Source of the DNA: Phyllobacterium myrsinacearum
Lineage (GTDB): Bacteria; Pseudomonadota; Alphaproteobacteria; Rhizobiales; Rhizobiaceae
Direction: 5' to 3'
Length of the DNA stretch: 64,000 bases
Assembly (NCBI RefSeq): GCF_014138285.1
Contig: NZ_JACGXN010000007.1
Location: 211,926 to 275,925, forward strand
In this document: one piece after another, positions 20,900 to 29,844 of the stretch
Position numbering within the stretch: the stretch's first letter is position 1
How the letters are laid out: each line of letters starts with the position of its first letter
Notes under the pieces: model-generated
Database searches by the model: none
Told to the model about the DNA's origin: nothing
Seen by the model: only the letters and a program-made list of their open reading frames with translations
Position numbers and translations under genes: made by a program

Positions 20900-21391
20900 T
20901 CAGGCCAGCGTTTCCAGCACCAGATCGAGCGCTGTTTCAACGGCATTCTGCCGGATATGCGCGCGGCCATGATCCGAAAAGATATGACGTACAGCCCGTG
21001 GTGCCTGTCCTTTGAGCGCCACGCCGAACCAGACGAGACCCACGGGCTTTGCTTCTGATCCGCCGCCGGGGCCCGCAACACCCGTCACCGACACGGCAAT
21101 ACCGGCGCGTGAGTGCTCTAAAGCACCCGCTGCCATGGCGAGAGCCACTTCCTCCGATACGGCGCCATGGACGGCAATCAACTCCATGGGAACGCAGAGC
21201 ATGTCGTGCTTGGCTTCATTGGAATAGGTGACAAAGCCGCGATCCACCACATCGGATGAACCGCCAATGTCAGTCAGGGACGCAGCAATCAACCCGCCGG
21301 TGCAGGATTCGGCCGTTGCCAGCAGAATGCCTCTGGCACGGCAGGCATCCAGAACCGCGATGGCCTTTGCCTCGGCGATCAGCCCGCTCAT
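20900..21391 (-). CDS. pncC: CinA-C family protein (NMN amidohydrolase-like)
   Basis: A 163-residue protein consisting of only the CinA C-terminal domain: [33 protein letters not shown] and [18 protein letters not shown]. Such stand-alone proteins (PncC) deamidate nicotinamide mononucleotide to nicotinate mononucleotide in pyridine nucleotide recycling. Its ATG overlaps the ispDF stop by four bases (ATGA), implying translational coupling. This ispDF-cinA order is usual in Rhizobiales. Confidence 0.93.
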   Translation of the reverse strand: MSGLIAEAKAIAVLDACRARGILLATAESCTGGLIAASLTDIGGSSDVVDRGFVTYSNEAKHDMLCVPMELIAVHGAVSEEVALAMAAGALEHSRAGIAVSVTGVAGPGGGSEAKPVGLVWFGVALKGQAPRAVRHIFSDHGRAHIRQNAVETALDLVLETLA

Positions 21392-22608
21392 TCCGGCAAT
21401 CCGCCGGGATAGATCACGGACGCCGTTGCAATGGCTGCAATGCCTTCCCCACGGCCGATAAAGCCCATCTTCTCATTGGTCGTCGCCTTGACCGACACGC
21501 GATCAGGCGTAATCCCAAGCATTTTCGATAACGCTGCGGTCATTGCCTCGCGGTGCGGCCCGATCTTCGGTTCTTCGCAGATCAAGGTGATATCGGCATT
21601 GGCGATGCGCCCGCCCGCCGCTTTGACGATCCTGACCGCGTGTTCGACGAAAATATACGAGGCCGCGCCTTTCCATTGCGGATCGGATGGCGGGAAATGC
21701 GTTCCGATATCGCCAGCACCGCGCGTAGCCAGAAGGGCATCAGTCAGCGCATGCAGCGCTACGTCCGCATCGGAATGACCGTTGAGCTTGCGGTCGTGTT
21801 CGATAAAGACACCGGCCAGCGTCACGCCATTGCCGGGTTCGAAAGAATGCACATCATAGCCGTTACCGGTGCGCACATCCGGGAAGGCGGCATGTTTCTG
21901 TGACAGGCGGTCATCAGCCATATCGATATCCTTTGCCCAGGTGAGTTTCGTATTATCAGCCGACCCCTCGACGATCCGCACCGGCAGGCCCTGCCACTCG
22001 GCAATGGCGGAATCATCGGTGAAATCGGCACGCCCGATGGCGAACGCCGCATCGTGTGCCGCCATGATCGGTCCATAGGGAAATGCTTGCGGTGTTTGTG
22101 CCGCATAGAGCCCGGCTCGCGGCACCGTGGCGCTGACCATGGCGTCGTGTCCCGCAGCTTTGAGCGTATCCGAAACCGCAAGCACCGGCAAAACGCCGAT
22201 ATGCGGTGTCAGATTGAAAATCACCCGCTCAAGCAGATCAGCTGATATGAATGGCCGTACACCATCATGGATCAATACATGGTCGGGCGCGTGGTCTTTC
22301 AGGGCGAGCAGCCCAAGCCGGGTTGATTCCTGCCGTGTCGGCCCGCCGGTGACGCATGTGACCTGCGCCGCATAGTCTCCGGCTGCCTGAGAAAAGAGGG
22401 TTTCGTCTTCCTTATGGATGACCACAACGACGTGATCGATGAAAGGGCAGCCGAGAAAAGCCCGCAGCGTATGCGCCAGAACCGCTTCACCGCCGATCTT
22501 GCGATATTGCTTTGGTCCCTCAACGCTTTGGCCCGCGCGTTCTCCGCGACCAGCCGCCACAATGACGGCTGCTACCCGCATCTGCTTGTCGTCTGTACCT
22601 GCCGCCAC
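21388..22608 (-). CDS. ispDF: Bifunctional IspD/IspF (MEP cytidylyltransferase / MEcPP synthase)
   Basis: Carries two steps of the non-mevalonate isoprenoid pathway in one 406-residue chain. The N-terminal IspD domain (about 10-230) has [28 protein letters not shown] and LIHDGVRPF. The C-terminal IspF domain (about 245-406) has [12 protein letters not shown], with the zinc-binding Asp/His, and [17 protein letters not shown]. Fusion of IspD and IspF is typical of alphaproteobacteria. It is coupled to the downstream pncC and divergent from dusB. Confidence 0.97.
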   Translation of the reverse strand: MAAGTDDKQMRVAAVIVAAGRGERAGQSVEGPKQYRKIGGEAVLAHTLRAFLGCPFIDHVVVVIHKEDETLFSQAAGDYAAQVTCVTGGPTRQESTRLGLLALKDHAPDHVLIHDGVRPFISADLLERVIFNLTPHIGVLPVLAVSDTLKAAGHDAMVSATVPRAGLYAAQTPQAFPYGPIMAAHDAAFAIGRADFTDDSAIAEWQGLPVRIVEGSADNTKLTWAKDIDMADDRLSQKHAAFPDVRTGNGYDVHSFEPGNGVTLAGVFIEHDRKLNGHSDADVALHALTDALLATRGAGDIGTHFPPSDPQWKGAASYIFVEHAVRIVKAAGGRIANADITLICEEPKIGPHREAMTAALSKMLGITPDRVSVKATTNEKMGFIGRGEGIAAIATASVIYPGGLPE

Positions 22609-22785
22609 ACTTCTCTCCGTAACTCCAAACTGCGTTACCTGTTGCCGAGGCGAAAGACCAGAGCTTTAAAAGAGAACAACGTCGAAATCTCGTCACGAGA
22701 AGGCGCTCTTTGCCTTGCCTAGTCGGGTGTTCCTGTCTAAAGGATAGGCGATTGGAAAATTGCATACGAAACAGGCAATGCTGAC

Positions 22786-23784
22786 GTGACTGATCTGAAT
22801 CAACCACTCGAGATAGGCGGCGTGCGCCTGCGTAACCGGGTGTTCCTTGCGCCGATGTCCGGTGTTTCCGACCTACCGTTCCGTCAACTGGCGTGGAAGG
22901 CCGGTGCTGGCATGGTCGTGTCCGAAATGGTTGCGAGTGCAGAGCTGTGCACGCGCGAGCGCAGCAATCTGTTGCGGCTGCGCGGAGATGGTCTTGGCAC
23001 GCATGTGGTGCAAATTGCCGGGCGTGAAACCAGATGGATGGCGGAAGCTGCGCGCATTGCCGAAGGCGAGGGCGCACACATTATTGATATCAATATGGGC
23101 TGCCCGGCCAAGAAGGTAACCGGCGGCTTTTCCGGTTCAGCCCTGATGCGCGATCTCGATCATGCCTTGACGCTGATCGAGGCGACCATTGCCGCCGTCA
23201 AGGTTCCCGTGACGCTCAAAATGCGCCTGGGATGGGATGACGACACCATCAATGCACCGGAACTTGCCTTGCGGGCCGAACAGGCCGGTGTGCAGATGGT
23301 GACGGTGCACGGACGCACGCGCTGCCAGTTTTATGAGGGCAAGGCGGATTGGCGTGCCATCCGTGCCGTCAAAGCAGCCGTTTCCATCCCGCTCGTTGCC
23401 AACGGTGACGTACTGAACCGCGATGATGCCCATCGCATCCTCGAAGCATCCGGTGCCGATGCCGTCATGGTCGGGCGTGGCTCCTATGGGCAACCCTGGC
23501 TGCCCGGGACAATCGTGCATGGTATGCAGAACGGACAGGGCGGAAGCGTGATTGCCGATTATGCCGTCGCCCATTACGAAGCGATGCTGGCGCATTATGG
23601 CGAGCAAACCGGTATTCGCCATTCGCGCAAGCATCTCGGCTGGTATCTGGAAAAGCATGGCGTTGATGTCAGTGCGGCCGAACGCGCTTCGATCATGACT
23701 GAAACAAATCCGCGTCTCGTGGCAGGCCGCCTGCATGCCGCACTCTCTCGCACGGAAGAACACGACATGAAGAAGGTTGCATGA
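22786..23784 (+). CDS. dusB: tRNA dihydrouridine synthase (NifR3/DusB type)
   Basis: FMN enzyme reducing uridines in the tRNA D-loop. The 332-residue protein shows [15 protein letters not shown], the catalytic Cys in [17 protein letters not shown] and [14 protein letters not shown], and the FMN phosphate site IPLVANGDV / [12 protein letters not shown]. It begins with GTG at 22786. It is first in the dusB(nifR3)-ntrB-ntrC cluster, the usual arrangement for alphaproteobacterial nitrogen control, and its last codons overlap the ntrB start. Confidence 0.95.
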   Translation: MTDLNQPLEIGGVRLRNRVFLAPMSGVSDLPFRQLAWKAGAGMVVSEMVASAELCTRERSNLLRLRGDGLGTHVVQIAGRETRWMAEAARIAEGEGAHIIDINMGCPAKKVTGGFSGSALMRDLDHALTLIEATIAAVKVPVTLKMRLGWDDDTINAPELALRAEQAGVQMVTVHGRTRCQFYEGKADWRAIRAVKAAVSIPLVANGDVLNRDDAHRILEASGADAVMVGRGSYGQPWLPGTIVHGMQNGQGGSVIADYAVAHYEAMLAHYGEQTGIRHSRKHLGWYLEKHGVDVSAAERASIMTETNPRLVAGRLHAALSRTEEHDMKKVA

Positions 23785-24938
23785 TGACATCGGCAGACAA
23801 TGTTGCAATGGACGACAAGCTGGCCGGGATCGTTCTCAATGCGATCCGTCATCCGGTAATCATGCTCGATGAAACCGGGCATATTTCCTATGCCAATGCC
23901 GATGCGGAAGCGTTTTTCCGCTCCAGTGCCAGCATATTGAGCCGCAATACGCTGGAAATGCTGCTGCCGTTCGGCAGCCCGTTGCTGGCTCTGGTCAAGC
24001 AGGTGCGGGAAAGTCCGTCACCCATCAATGAATATCGCGTCGATGTCTCATCGCCGCGGCTCGGGCAGGACCGGATTGTCGATCTCTATGTCACGCCCGT
24101 CAGCGAAGCCCCGGGATCGATCGTCATCCTGTTCAAGGAACGGTCAATGGCGGAAAAGCTCGACCGGCAGATGACTCATCGCGGCGCTGCCCGTTCGGTG
24201 ACCGGTCTTGCTTCCATGCTGGCACATGAAATCAAGAACCCGCTATCGGGTATTCGCGGTGCGGCGCAGTTGCTGGAAACGGGTCTCAATGATGATGATC
24301 GCGCACTGACGCGGCTCATCACCGACGAGACAGACCGGATTGTCTCGCTTGTCGACCGCATGGAAGTGTTTTCCGACGAGCGCCCGATCGAGCGCGAGGC
24401 GGTAAACATCCACGTTGTGCTGGATCACGTCAAAGCGATTGCCAGGAACGGCTTTGCAAGCCACATCAAGTTCCACGAGGATTACGATCCGTCGCTGCCC
24501 TACGTTTTCGCCAACCGCGACCAGCTGGTGCAGGTGTTTCTCAATCTTGTGAAGAACGCAGCAGAATCCATCGGGACAAGCGAACCCGGCGAGATCACGC
24601 TCTCGACGGCCTTCCGTCCCGGTATCCGCCTGTCCATCCCGGGTATCCGCAATCGCGTATCGCTGCCACTGGAATTCTGTGTGCAGGATACCGGTTCAGG
24701 CGTTTCGTCTGATATCATGCCGCATCTCTTTGATCCCTTCATCACGACAAAGCCGAATGGTTCTGGCCTGGGCCTTGCGCTTGTTGCCAAGATTGTCGGC
24801 GATCATGGTGGGGTTATCGAATGCGATTCCGTACCACGCAAGACCACATTTCGCATTCTGATGCCCGCATGGCAGAGCGATCCTTCGGACGACGACCATG
24901 CGGATGAAATGATTATATCGAAAAAGACAGGATTCTGA
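23781..24938 (+). CDS. ntrB: Nitrogen regulation sensor kinase NtrB
   Basis: Histidine kinase/phosphatase for NtrC, controlled by PII proteins; soluble, with no membrane segment. The 385-residue protein has a PAS domain (about 15-120), the phosphoacceptor motif [20 protein letters not shown] (His in AHEIKNP), and a GHKL ATPase with N-box [19 protein letters not shown] and the G2 box [14 protein letters not shown]. It overlaps dusB by four bases and is separated from ntrC by two. Confidence 0.97.
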   Translation: MMTSADNVAMDDKLAGIVLNAIRHPVIMLDETGHISYANADAEAFFRSSASILSRNTLEMLLPFGSPLLALVKQVRESPSPINEYRVDVSSPRLGQDRIVDLYVTPVSEAPGSIVILFKERSMAEKLDRQMTHRGAARSVTGLASMLAHEIKNPLSGIRGAAQLLETGLNDDDRALTRLITDETDRIVSLVDRMEVFSDERPIEREAVNIHVVLDHVKAIARNGFASHIKFHEDYDPSLPYVFANRDQLVQVFLNLVKNAAESIGTSEPGEITLSTAFRPGIRLSIPGIRNRVSLPLEFCVQDTGSGVSSDIMPHLFDPFITTKPNGSGLGLALVAKIVGDHGGVIECDSVPRKTTFRILMPAWQSDPSDDDHADEMIISKKTGF

Positions 24939-24940
24939 TC

Positions 24941-26407
24941 ATGAGCTTGGGCAGCATTCTCGTTGCGGATGACGACGCAGCAATCAGAACGGTCCTCAAT
25001 CAGGCGCTTTCGCGCGCCGGTTATGATGTGCGCATCACATCCAATGCAGCCACCCTGTGGCGCTGGATTTCCGCCGGTGACGGCGATCTTGTGATCACCG
25101 ATGTGGTGATGCCGGATGAAAACGCCTTTGACCTTCTGCCGCGCATCAAGAAATCGCGCCCTGATCTGCCGGTTATCGTCATGAGCGCGCAGAACACCTT
25201 CATGACGGCAATCCGTGCTTCGGAGGCAGGCGCCTATGAATATCTGCCAAAGCCATTTGATCTGACTGAACTTGTCAGCATTGTCGGCCGCGCATTGGCC
25301 GAACCGAAGAAAAAGCCGGAAAAATGGGTTAACGAAGAACAGCCGGATACCATGCCTCTGGTCGGCCGTTCGCCTGCCATGCAGGATATCTACCGTGTTC
25401 TTGCCCGCATGATGCAGACCGACCTGACCGTGATGATTTCGGGCGAATCCGGCACCGGCAAGGAATTGGTTGCAAGCGCGTTGCATGAATATGGCCGCCG
25501 CCGCAAGGGGCCGTTCGTTGCCATCAACATGGCCGCGATTCCACGCGACCTGATCGAATCTGAACTGTTTGGTCATGAACGGGGTGCATTCACCGGTGCG
25601 CAGAATCGTTCGAGCGGCCGGTTCGAACAGGCCGATGGCGGCACGCTGTTCCTTGATGAAATTGGCGATATGCCGATGGAAGCACAGACACGTTTGCTGC
25701 GTGTCCTGCAGCAGGGTGAATATATGACCGTGGGTGGACGCACCCCGATCAAGACAGATGTGCGTATCGTTGCGGCAACCAACAAGGATCTGCGGACGCT
25801 GATCAATCAGGGCATGTTCCGTGAAGATCTCTATTACCGCCTGAATGTCGTGCCGCTACGCCTGCCGCCGCTGCGTGAGCGCGGCGAGGATATTCCTGAT
25901 CTCGTCCGTCACTTCTTCAAGATGGCGGCAAAGGACGGACTGCCGGAGAAACGCATCACTGCCGATGGCCTCGACTTGATGCGCCGCTATCCCTGGGCCG
26001 GCAATGTGCGCGAACTGGAAAATCTGGTGCGCCGCCTTGCAGCGCTTTATCCGCAGGAAGAAATCAATGCGGATGTGATCGAGGCGGAGCTCAAGGCTGA
26101 CTTGCGGCCGACCGAGCCATCCTCCTCGTCGATGTCCAATGAAGACATCACCATCGCGCAGGCGGTGGAGCTGAACATGCAGCGCTATTTCCTCTCCTAT
26201 GGCGATGATCTGCCGCCGGTTGGGCTTTACCAGCGTGTGCTTGAGGAAGTGGAATATCCGCTCATCCTGTCATGCCTGACGGCCACCCATGGCAACCAGA
26301 TCAAGGCGGCTGAACTGCTCGGCCTCAACCGCAATACGCTGCGCAAGAAGATCCGCGAGTTGGGCGTGAATATCTATAAAAACACCAAGAGCGATATGGG
26401 GCGGTGA
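24941..26407 (+). CDS. ntrC: Nitrogen regulation response regulator NtrC
   Basis: Sigma-54-dependent activator of nitrogen-scavenging genes. The 488-residue protein has a receiver domain with Asp54 ([11 protein letters not shown]) and Lys104, and an AAA+ domain with Walker A GESGTGKE, the sigma-54 contact loop ERGAFTGAQ, and Walker [14 protein letters not shown]-terminal Fis-type helix-turn-helix ([17 protein letters not shown]) follows. In related genomes ntrY follows directly; here ntrY is about 25 kb away, and a terminator hairpin follows ntrC instead. Confidence 0.98.
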   Translation: MSLGSILVADDDAAIRTVLNQALSRAGYDVRITSNAATLWRWISAGDGDLVITDVVMPDENAFDLLPRIKKSRPDLPVIVMSAQNTFMTAIRASEAGAYEYLPKPFDLTELVSIVGRALAEPKKKPEKWVNEEQPDTMPLVGRSPAMQDIYRVLARMMQTDLTVMISGESGTGKELVASALHEYGRRRKGPFVAINMAAIPRDLIESELFGHERGAFTGAQNRSSGRFEQADGGTLFLDEIGDMPMEAQTRLLRVLQQGEYMTVGGRTPIKTDVRIVAATNKDLRTLINQGMFREDLYYRLNVVPLRLPPLRERGEDIPDLVRHFFKMAAKDGLPEKRITADGLDLMRRYPWAGNVRELENLVRRLAALYPQEEINADVIEAELKADLRPTEPSSSSMSNEDITIAQAVELNMQRYFLSYGDDLPPVGLYQRVLEEVEYPLILSCLTATHGNQIKAAELLGLNRNTLRKKIRELGVNIYKNTKSDMGR

Positions 26408-26473
26408 ATTATCCGCATGCTGAATGAGCGGCGGATTTAAGAGCTGGTTTTCTCAGAAATTGCTATTTTGTAC

Positions 26474-26508
26474 AAACGGGACCGTACGCGCACACGATCC
26501 CGTTTTAG
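26474..26508. terminator. Hairpin terminator between ntrC and the convergent immunity gene
   Basis: Perfect 8-bp arms AAACGGGA / TCCCGTTT (26474-26481 and 26498-26505) with a 16-base loop. On the plus strand it is followed by TAGTTT. It abuts the 3' end of the minus-strand gene ending at 26511, so it may serve both directions. Confidence 0.7.
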
Positions 26509-26510
26509 TT

Positions 26511-26876
26511 TCATTCAGCCTTGAATGTCTGATCAACTGAAAGCTCTACTCTTTGATCGCAGGCCATTGTGGCGAAGTATCGTCCTAAACTCTTGCCATT
26601 ACTTTTAACGTAAACTGTGACTTCCCAGCCGTGGATGCCCGAATTGTATCCAAAATCCTCGTCGAGCTCGAGGTCGTCATACTGAAAGTCATTTTTTGCA
26701 ATTTTAGTGACGTAAGAAAGTATGCCGTACTTAACTGTTGCGGTTGGCATCTCCGGGCATTGCGTTGTTCTGTCTCGGAGCAATGGGATGCCGTAGACGA
26801 CAAACACTGCAAACAGGAACAACACCACCACAATGGTTACTGTCACGCCAAGGACCCATTTCAATAGTTTCCACAT
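26511..26876 (-). CDS. Candidate colicin M-type immunity protein (membrane-anchored, two cysteines)
   Basis: A 121-residue protein: an N-terminal membrane anchor (about 7-28, WVLGVTVTIVVVLFLFAVFV) and a periplasm-facing domain of about 90 residues with exactly two cysteines, C40 and C106. Anchor, length and cysteine positions mirror E. coli Cmi (117 residues, N-terminal anchor, disulfide between C31 and C107, from memory). Its ATG overlaps the upstream gene's stop by one base (TAATG), and GGGAGG lies within the last toxin codons, so the two are translationally coupled. Base composition is as AT-rich as the toxin's. Function is inferred from architecture and neighbour; sequence identity to Cmi is low by eye. 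Confidence 0.65.
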   Translation of the reverse strand: MWKLLKWVLGVTVTIVVVLFLFAVFVVYGIPLLRDRTTQCPEMPTATVKYGILSYVTKIAKNDFQYDDLELDEDFGYNSGIHGWEVTVYVKSNGKSLGRYFATMACDQRVELSVDQTFKAE

Positions 26877-27718
26877 TAATGGCCCTCCCAGGAGATGGGA
26901 ATGGAACCTGGCATTGCTATGTCATACTTCGTGCCCGGTAAGAGATTTACTGTTCTTGTGAACAGTTCCTGCATCATTCCACGGTGATCGCTCGGATTGA
27001 AATCATAATGATCATCATAGGCGCGAATTTCGCCTTTGAAGTTCCATGTTCCGTCTTGATGACGGGTCATGTCACCTTCTACCTTCAACGAGATGTTCCC
27101 TAGGTACGCCGCTGCAATTGCATTATCTTCTGCTGTGTTGTGATTAAATTTCTCGACTACAATGTGTTTCGTTCCGATAAACTTTGAGTCATTAGTGTAC
27201 TGACTTAACTGATTAGTTTCTCCTATTTTTACTTGATCTGGCCGAAGGTTGAGCCCGATCTGGTTTAACGGGACGCTCAATGCTTCTCCATGGCCTTGAA
27301 GATAATGCGCCATGGCCTTGAAGGGTGATGCTATTCCGCCGGATAATGTGGTGTCATTTTTATCATAAGTCTTCGCGCGTTCCGGCTCTGACTCCACACC
27401 ATTTATCAAGTCCAGAGGCGTGTTCCGTTTGCTGAGGACATTATCGAGAAATGAAAGGCCATTAAGCCAGGTGATGAAATCCCCAGGCGTATCCAGCAGC
27501 GCATTCAGACCACTTACAATCCATTTGAGCCCGGGCAGACTGTTGAGAGAATCCCAGAACGCTTTTTGCATATATTCCTGATACTGATCCCACAATCGCT
27601 CCATTTCCGTATGCGGATCGTATAATCGGCCCCCGGCCCAACCGGTGAATGAATTACCGGGACTACTGTCTTCCCAAGATTTAATGATGATTGGTCTCAA
27701 GACTATTGTTTCAGGCAT
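26876..27718 (-). CDS. Colicin M-family bacteriocin (predicted lipid II-degrading toxin)
   Basis: A 280-residue protein; ATG at 27718 is chosen because AAGGAG lies eight bases upstream (a TTG at 27724 is the alternative). Near the C-terminus it carries D236-x-Y238-D239-x5-H245-R246 (RAYDDHYDFNPSDHRG), the colicin M catalytic signature; the E. coli residues are D226, D229, H235 and R236. It ends in MPGSIPISW, like other family members. Family enzymes cleave undecaprenyl-PP-MurNAc-peptide-GlcNAc in the periplasm of target cells. ETIVL at residues 3-7 resembles a TonB box. A helical middle segment (about 40-100) would be the translocation/receptor part. There is no signal peptide, as usual for colicins, and no lysis gene is seen nearby. 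The region is AT-rich, suggesting transfer. Confidence 0.85.
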   Translation of the reverse strand: MPETIVLRPIIIKSWEDSSPGNSFTGWAGGRLYDPHTEMERLWDQYQEYMQKAFWDSLNSLPGLKWIVSGLNALLDTPGDFITWLNGLSFLDNVLSKRNTPLDLINGVESEPERAKTYDKNDTTLSGGIASPFKAMAHYLQGHGEALSVPLNQIGLNLRPDQVKIGETNQLSQYTNDSKFIGTKHIVVEKFNHNTAEDNAIAAAYLGNISLKVEGDMTRHQDGTWNFKGEIRAYDDHYDFNPSDHRGMMQELFTRTVNLLPGTKYDIAMPGSIPISWEGH

Positions 27719-27873
27719 GCTCAAATCTCCTTATTAAAAACAAAAAACATCAAAATGAAAATCCGACTTTCCAGCCTTTATGAGAGCTGGCTCAATCAGT
27801 AAGCGGCACTGGCGAATTTGAATCGGGACAGGAGCGTTAGGATTCTCGGAAAATAAATGTTCTAAATAGGCAC

Positions 27874-27903
27874 ATTATTGGTAAATATGATAATTTTAGT
27901 CAA
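27874..27903 (-). promoter_or_regulatory. Possible promoter of the bacteriocin/immunity operon
   Basis: On the minus strand TTGACT (27903-27898) and AATAAT (27879-27874) are 18 bases apart, about 155 bases before the bacteriocin ATG, in an AT-rich gap. The canonical alphaproteobacterial LexA box GTTC-N7-GTTC was looked for and not found, so SOS control, common for colicins, is not supported. Confidence 0.35.
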
Positions 27904-27977
27904 GAATTAATTGCATGGATTTATCGCGTAGGTCATTGTCGAAGTCACTTCTTCGGGCCAGCGCCCCCACCAGCCGC

Positions 27978-28442
27978 TCAAAAATCCAGCGGCGCGTCGT
28001 CGATGACTTCCTTCATGACAAAGAATGTTCTTGTCTGGCGAACGCCGGGCAGGGCAATCAACTGGCTGCCATGGATTCGGTTGAAATCGGCCATGTCCTT
28101 GACACGGATTTTGAGAAAATAGTCGAAATCTCCTGCAACCAAATTGCAGTCGAGAACAAAGCTCAACTTGGTCACTGCCTGTTCGAACTGCGCAAAGCTT
28201 TCCGGCGTTGAGCGGTCCAGCACCACGCCAACCATCACCAGTGCGCCCCGGTCTAACATTTGCGGTTGCACCATCGCTCGCACGGTCCTGATATAGCCTT
28301 CGTCGAACAGGCGTTGCGTGCGCCGGTGACAGGTGGCCGGGCTCACATCCACCAGGGTTGCCAGCTCGGCATTGGTCAATCGCCCGTTCTTTTGCAGGAG
28401 CCGCAGCATCTTCATATCAATACGATCGAGATCTGCAGGCAT
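27978..28442 (-). CDS. acdR: Lrp/AsnC-family regulator, probable AcdR
   Basis: A 154-residue Lrp-type regulator. The N-terminal winged HTH (about 5-60: DRIDMKMLRLLQKNGRLTNAELATLVDVSPATCHRR) precedes a RAM/AsnC ligand-binding domain with DYFLKIRVKDMADF. The frame is open to 28592, but MPADLDRID at 28442 is the family start. It is divergent from acdS with a 160-base gap, the classic arrangement in which the Lrp-type AcdR responds to ACC and activates acdS. Regulation by ACC here is inferred from context. Confidence 0.88.
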   Translation of the reverse strand: MPADLDRIDMKMLRLLQKNGRLTNAELATLVDVSPATCHRRTQRLFDEGYIRTVRAMVQPQMLDRGALVMVGVVLDRSTPESFAQFEQAVTKLSFVLDCNLVAGDFDYFLKIRVKDMADFNRIHGSQLIALPGVRQTRTFFVMKEVIDDAPLDF

Positions 28443-28602
28443 GAAAGAACCTTCCGTATATGGTTTAATTTGTAAAATTATAACGCAATTTTTGAACTTG
28501 GAAATGAGCTTATAGTAATGTGAGAGCCCAACTATGAGAGCACCTTTCTTTTGAAGGATGATAGCGTTTTGCCAGCAACAACCGCTTTTCAAGGGGAAAA
28601 CA
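28443..28602. promoter_or_regulatory. acdR-acdS divergent control region
   Basis: A 160-base AT-rich gap between divergent starts. TTTAATTTGTAAAATTATAACG at about 28463-28484 is the sort of AT-rich, partly dyad sequence bound by Lrp-family proteins. I could not define a precise operator or a convincing -35/-10 pair. Confidence 0.4.
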
Positions 28603-29616
28603 ATGCTGAAAAAATTCGAACGCTATCCGCTCACATTCGGGCCGACACCCATAGAAAAACTGAGTCGATTGTCTGAGCATCTCGGCGGCAAAGTCGAGCT
28701 TTATGCCAAGCGTGACGATTGCAATTCTGGTCTCGCCTTTGGTGGAAACAAGCTGCGCAAGCTTGAGTATATCATACCGGATGCCATCGCTTCAGGCGCG
28801 GACACGCTCGTATCCATTGGTGGCGTACAGTCGAATCACACGCGGATGGTCGCTGCAACAGCGGCAAAGATCGGCTTCAAATGCCGGCTTGTCCAGGAGA
28901 GCTGGGTCCCACACGAGGACGCCGTCTATGATCGCGTCGGCAATATCCTTCTGAGTCGGATCATGGGCGCTGATGTGGAAATGGTCGATGAGGGTTTCGA
29001 CATTGGCATTCGCGAAAGCTGGGAAAACGCCATAGAGGACGTGAAGGCCAAGGGCGGCAAACCCTATGCAATCCCGGCAGGCGCATCGGTCCACAAATAT
29101 GGCGGCTTGGGCTACGTCGGCTTTGCCGAAGAAGTCAGGGCGCAGGAAGCCGAACTCGGCTTCAAGTTTGACTACATCATCGTCTGCACCGTCACCGGTT
29201 CGACCCACGCCGGAATGCTCGTCGGCTTTGCGAGCGATGGGCGTCAACGCAACGTCATCGGCATTGACGCCTCGGCCACGCCGACGCAGACCAAGGCACA
29301 GGTGCTGGAGATCGCCCGCCGCACCGCGGACCTTGTTGAACTGGGCAAAGATCTGACCGAGGCAGATGTCATCCTCAATGAGGACTACGCCTATCCGATT
29401 TATGGCGTACCGTCAGAGGAAACCAAGCAGGCCATTCGCCTTTGTGCACGGCTGGAGGGTATGATTACGGACCCTGTTTATGAGGGAAAATCCATGCAAG
29501 GCATGATTGATCTCGTCGGCAAAGGCTTCTTCCCGGAAGGCTCAAAAGTGCTTTACGCCCATCTCGGCGGTGCTCCGGCGCTGAATGGTTACGCCTATAC
29601 GTTCCGCAATGGCTAG
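28603..29616 (+). CDS. acdS: 1-aminocyclopropane-1-carboxylate (ACC) deaminase
   Basis: PLP enzyme opening ACC to 2-oxobutyrate and ammonia, thereby lowering ethylene in plant hosts. The 337-residue protein has PLP Lys50 in [11 protein letters not shown], nucleophile Ser77 in GGVQSNHTR, and Y293, E294 and L321 ([16 protein letters not shown]). The last three distinguish true ACC deaminases (E295/L322 in the Pseudomonas numbering) from D-cysteine desulfhydrases. The start at 28603 ([18 protein letters not shown]) is the family N-terminus. It is a strong sign of plant association. Confidence 0.96.
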   Translation: MLKKFERYPLTFGPTPIEKLSRLSEHLGGKVELYAKRDDCNSGLAFGGNKLRKLEYIIPDAIASGADTLVSIGGVQSNHTRMVAATAAKIGFKCRLVQESWVPHEDAVYDRVGNILLSRIMGADVEMVDEGFDIGIRESWENAIEDVKAKGGKPYAIPAGASVHKYGGLGYVGFAEEVRAQEAELGFKFDYIIVCTVTGSTHAGMLVGFASDGRQRNVIGIDASATPTQTKAQVLEIARRTADLVELGKDLTEADVILNEDYAYPIYGVPSEETKQAIRLCARLEGMITDPVYEGKSMQGMIDLVGKGFFPEGSKVLYAHLGGAPALNGYAYTFRNG

Positions 29617-29844
29617 TCATGTGTCCGGTGAGTTTATTGGGCGCGGGGGAATGGCAATAATGTTTCCCCGCGGTTACATTGTATAATTATCCGACTAAGT
29701 ATTGTTGCTGCTCTCATCATGCGGGCGGGATTGAAGTTCAATTGCGGATAATTCGTCTTTCCATCCTGAATATGTATTGTGTTTTACATTATAATAATGC
29801 AATCGATGCCGTGATTTTACGACGGGAATCGAGGTATTGTCATT

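Noticed and set aside
26876..27718. Reading the 280-residue protein as a phage or type VI effector.
   Set aside because: No phage structural genes, VgrG, PAAR or Rhs sequence nearby; the colicin M motif, TonB-like box and coupled immunity candidate fit a bacteriocin.
26408..27900. A lysis (release) gene in the bacteriocin operon.
   Set aside because: No small lipoprotein with a lipobox or other lysis-like ORF is visible on either side; release must occur otherwise or the gene is elsewhere.
27719..27977. A LexA/SOS box upstream of the bacteriocin.
   Set aside because: GTTC-TAAATAG-GCAC at about 27859 resembles only half of GTTC-N7-GTTC; the second half does not match.
29642..29673. Hairpin after acdS as a terminator.
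   Set aside because: The stem is good (CGCGGGG.. / ..CCCCGCG) but no T run follows; left unlisted as a terminator because the evidence is weak.
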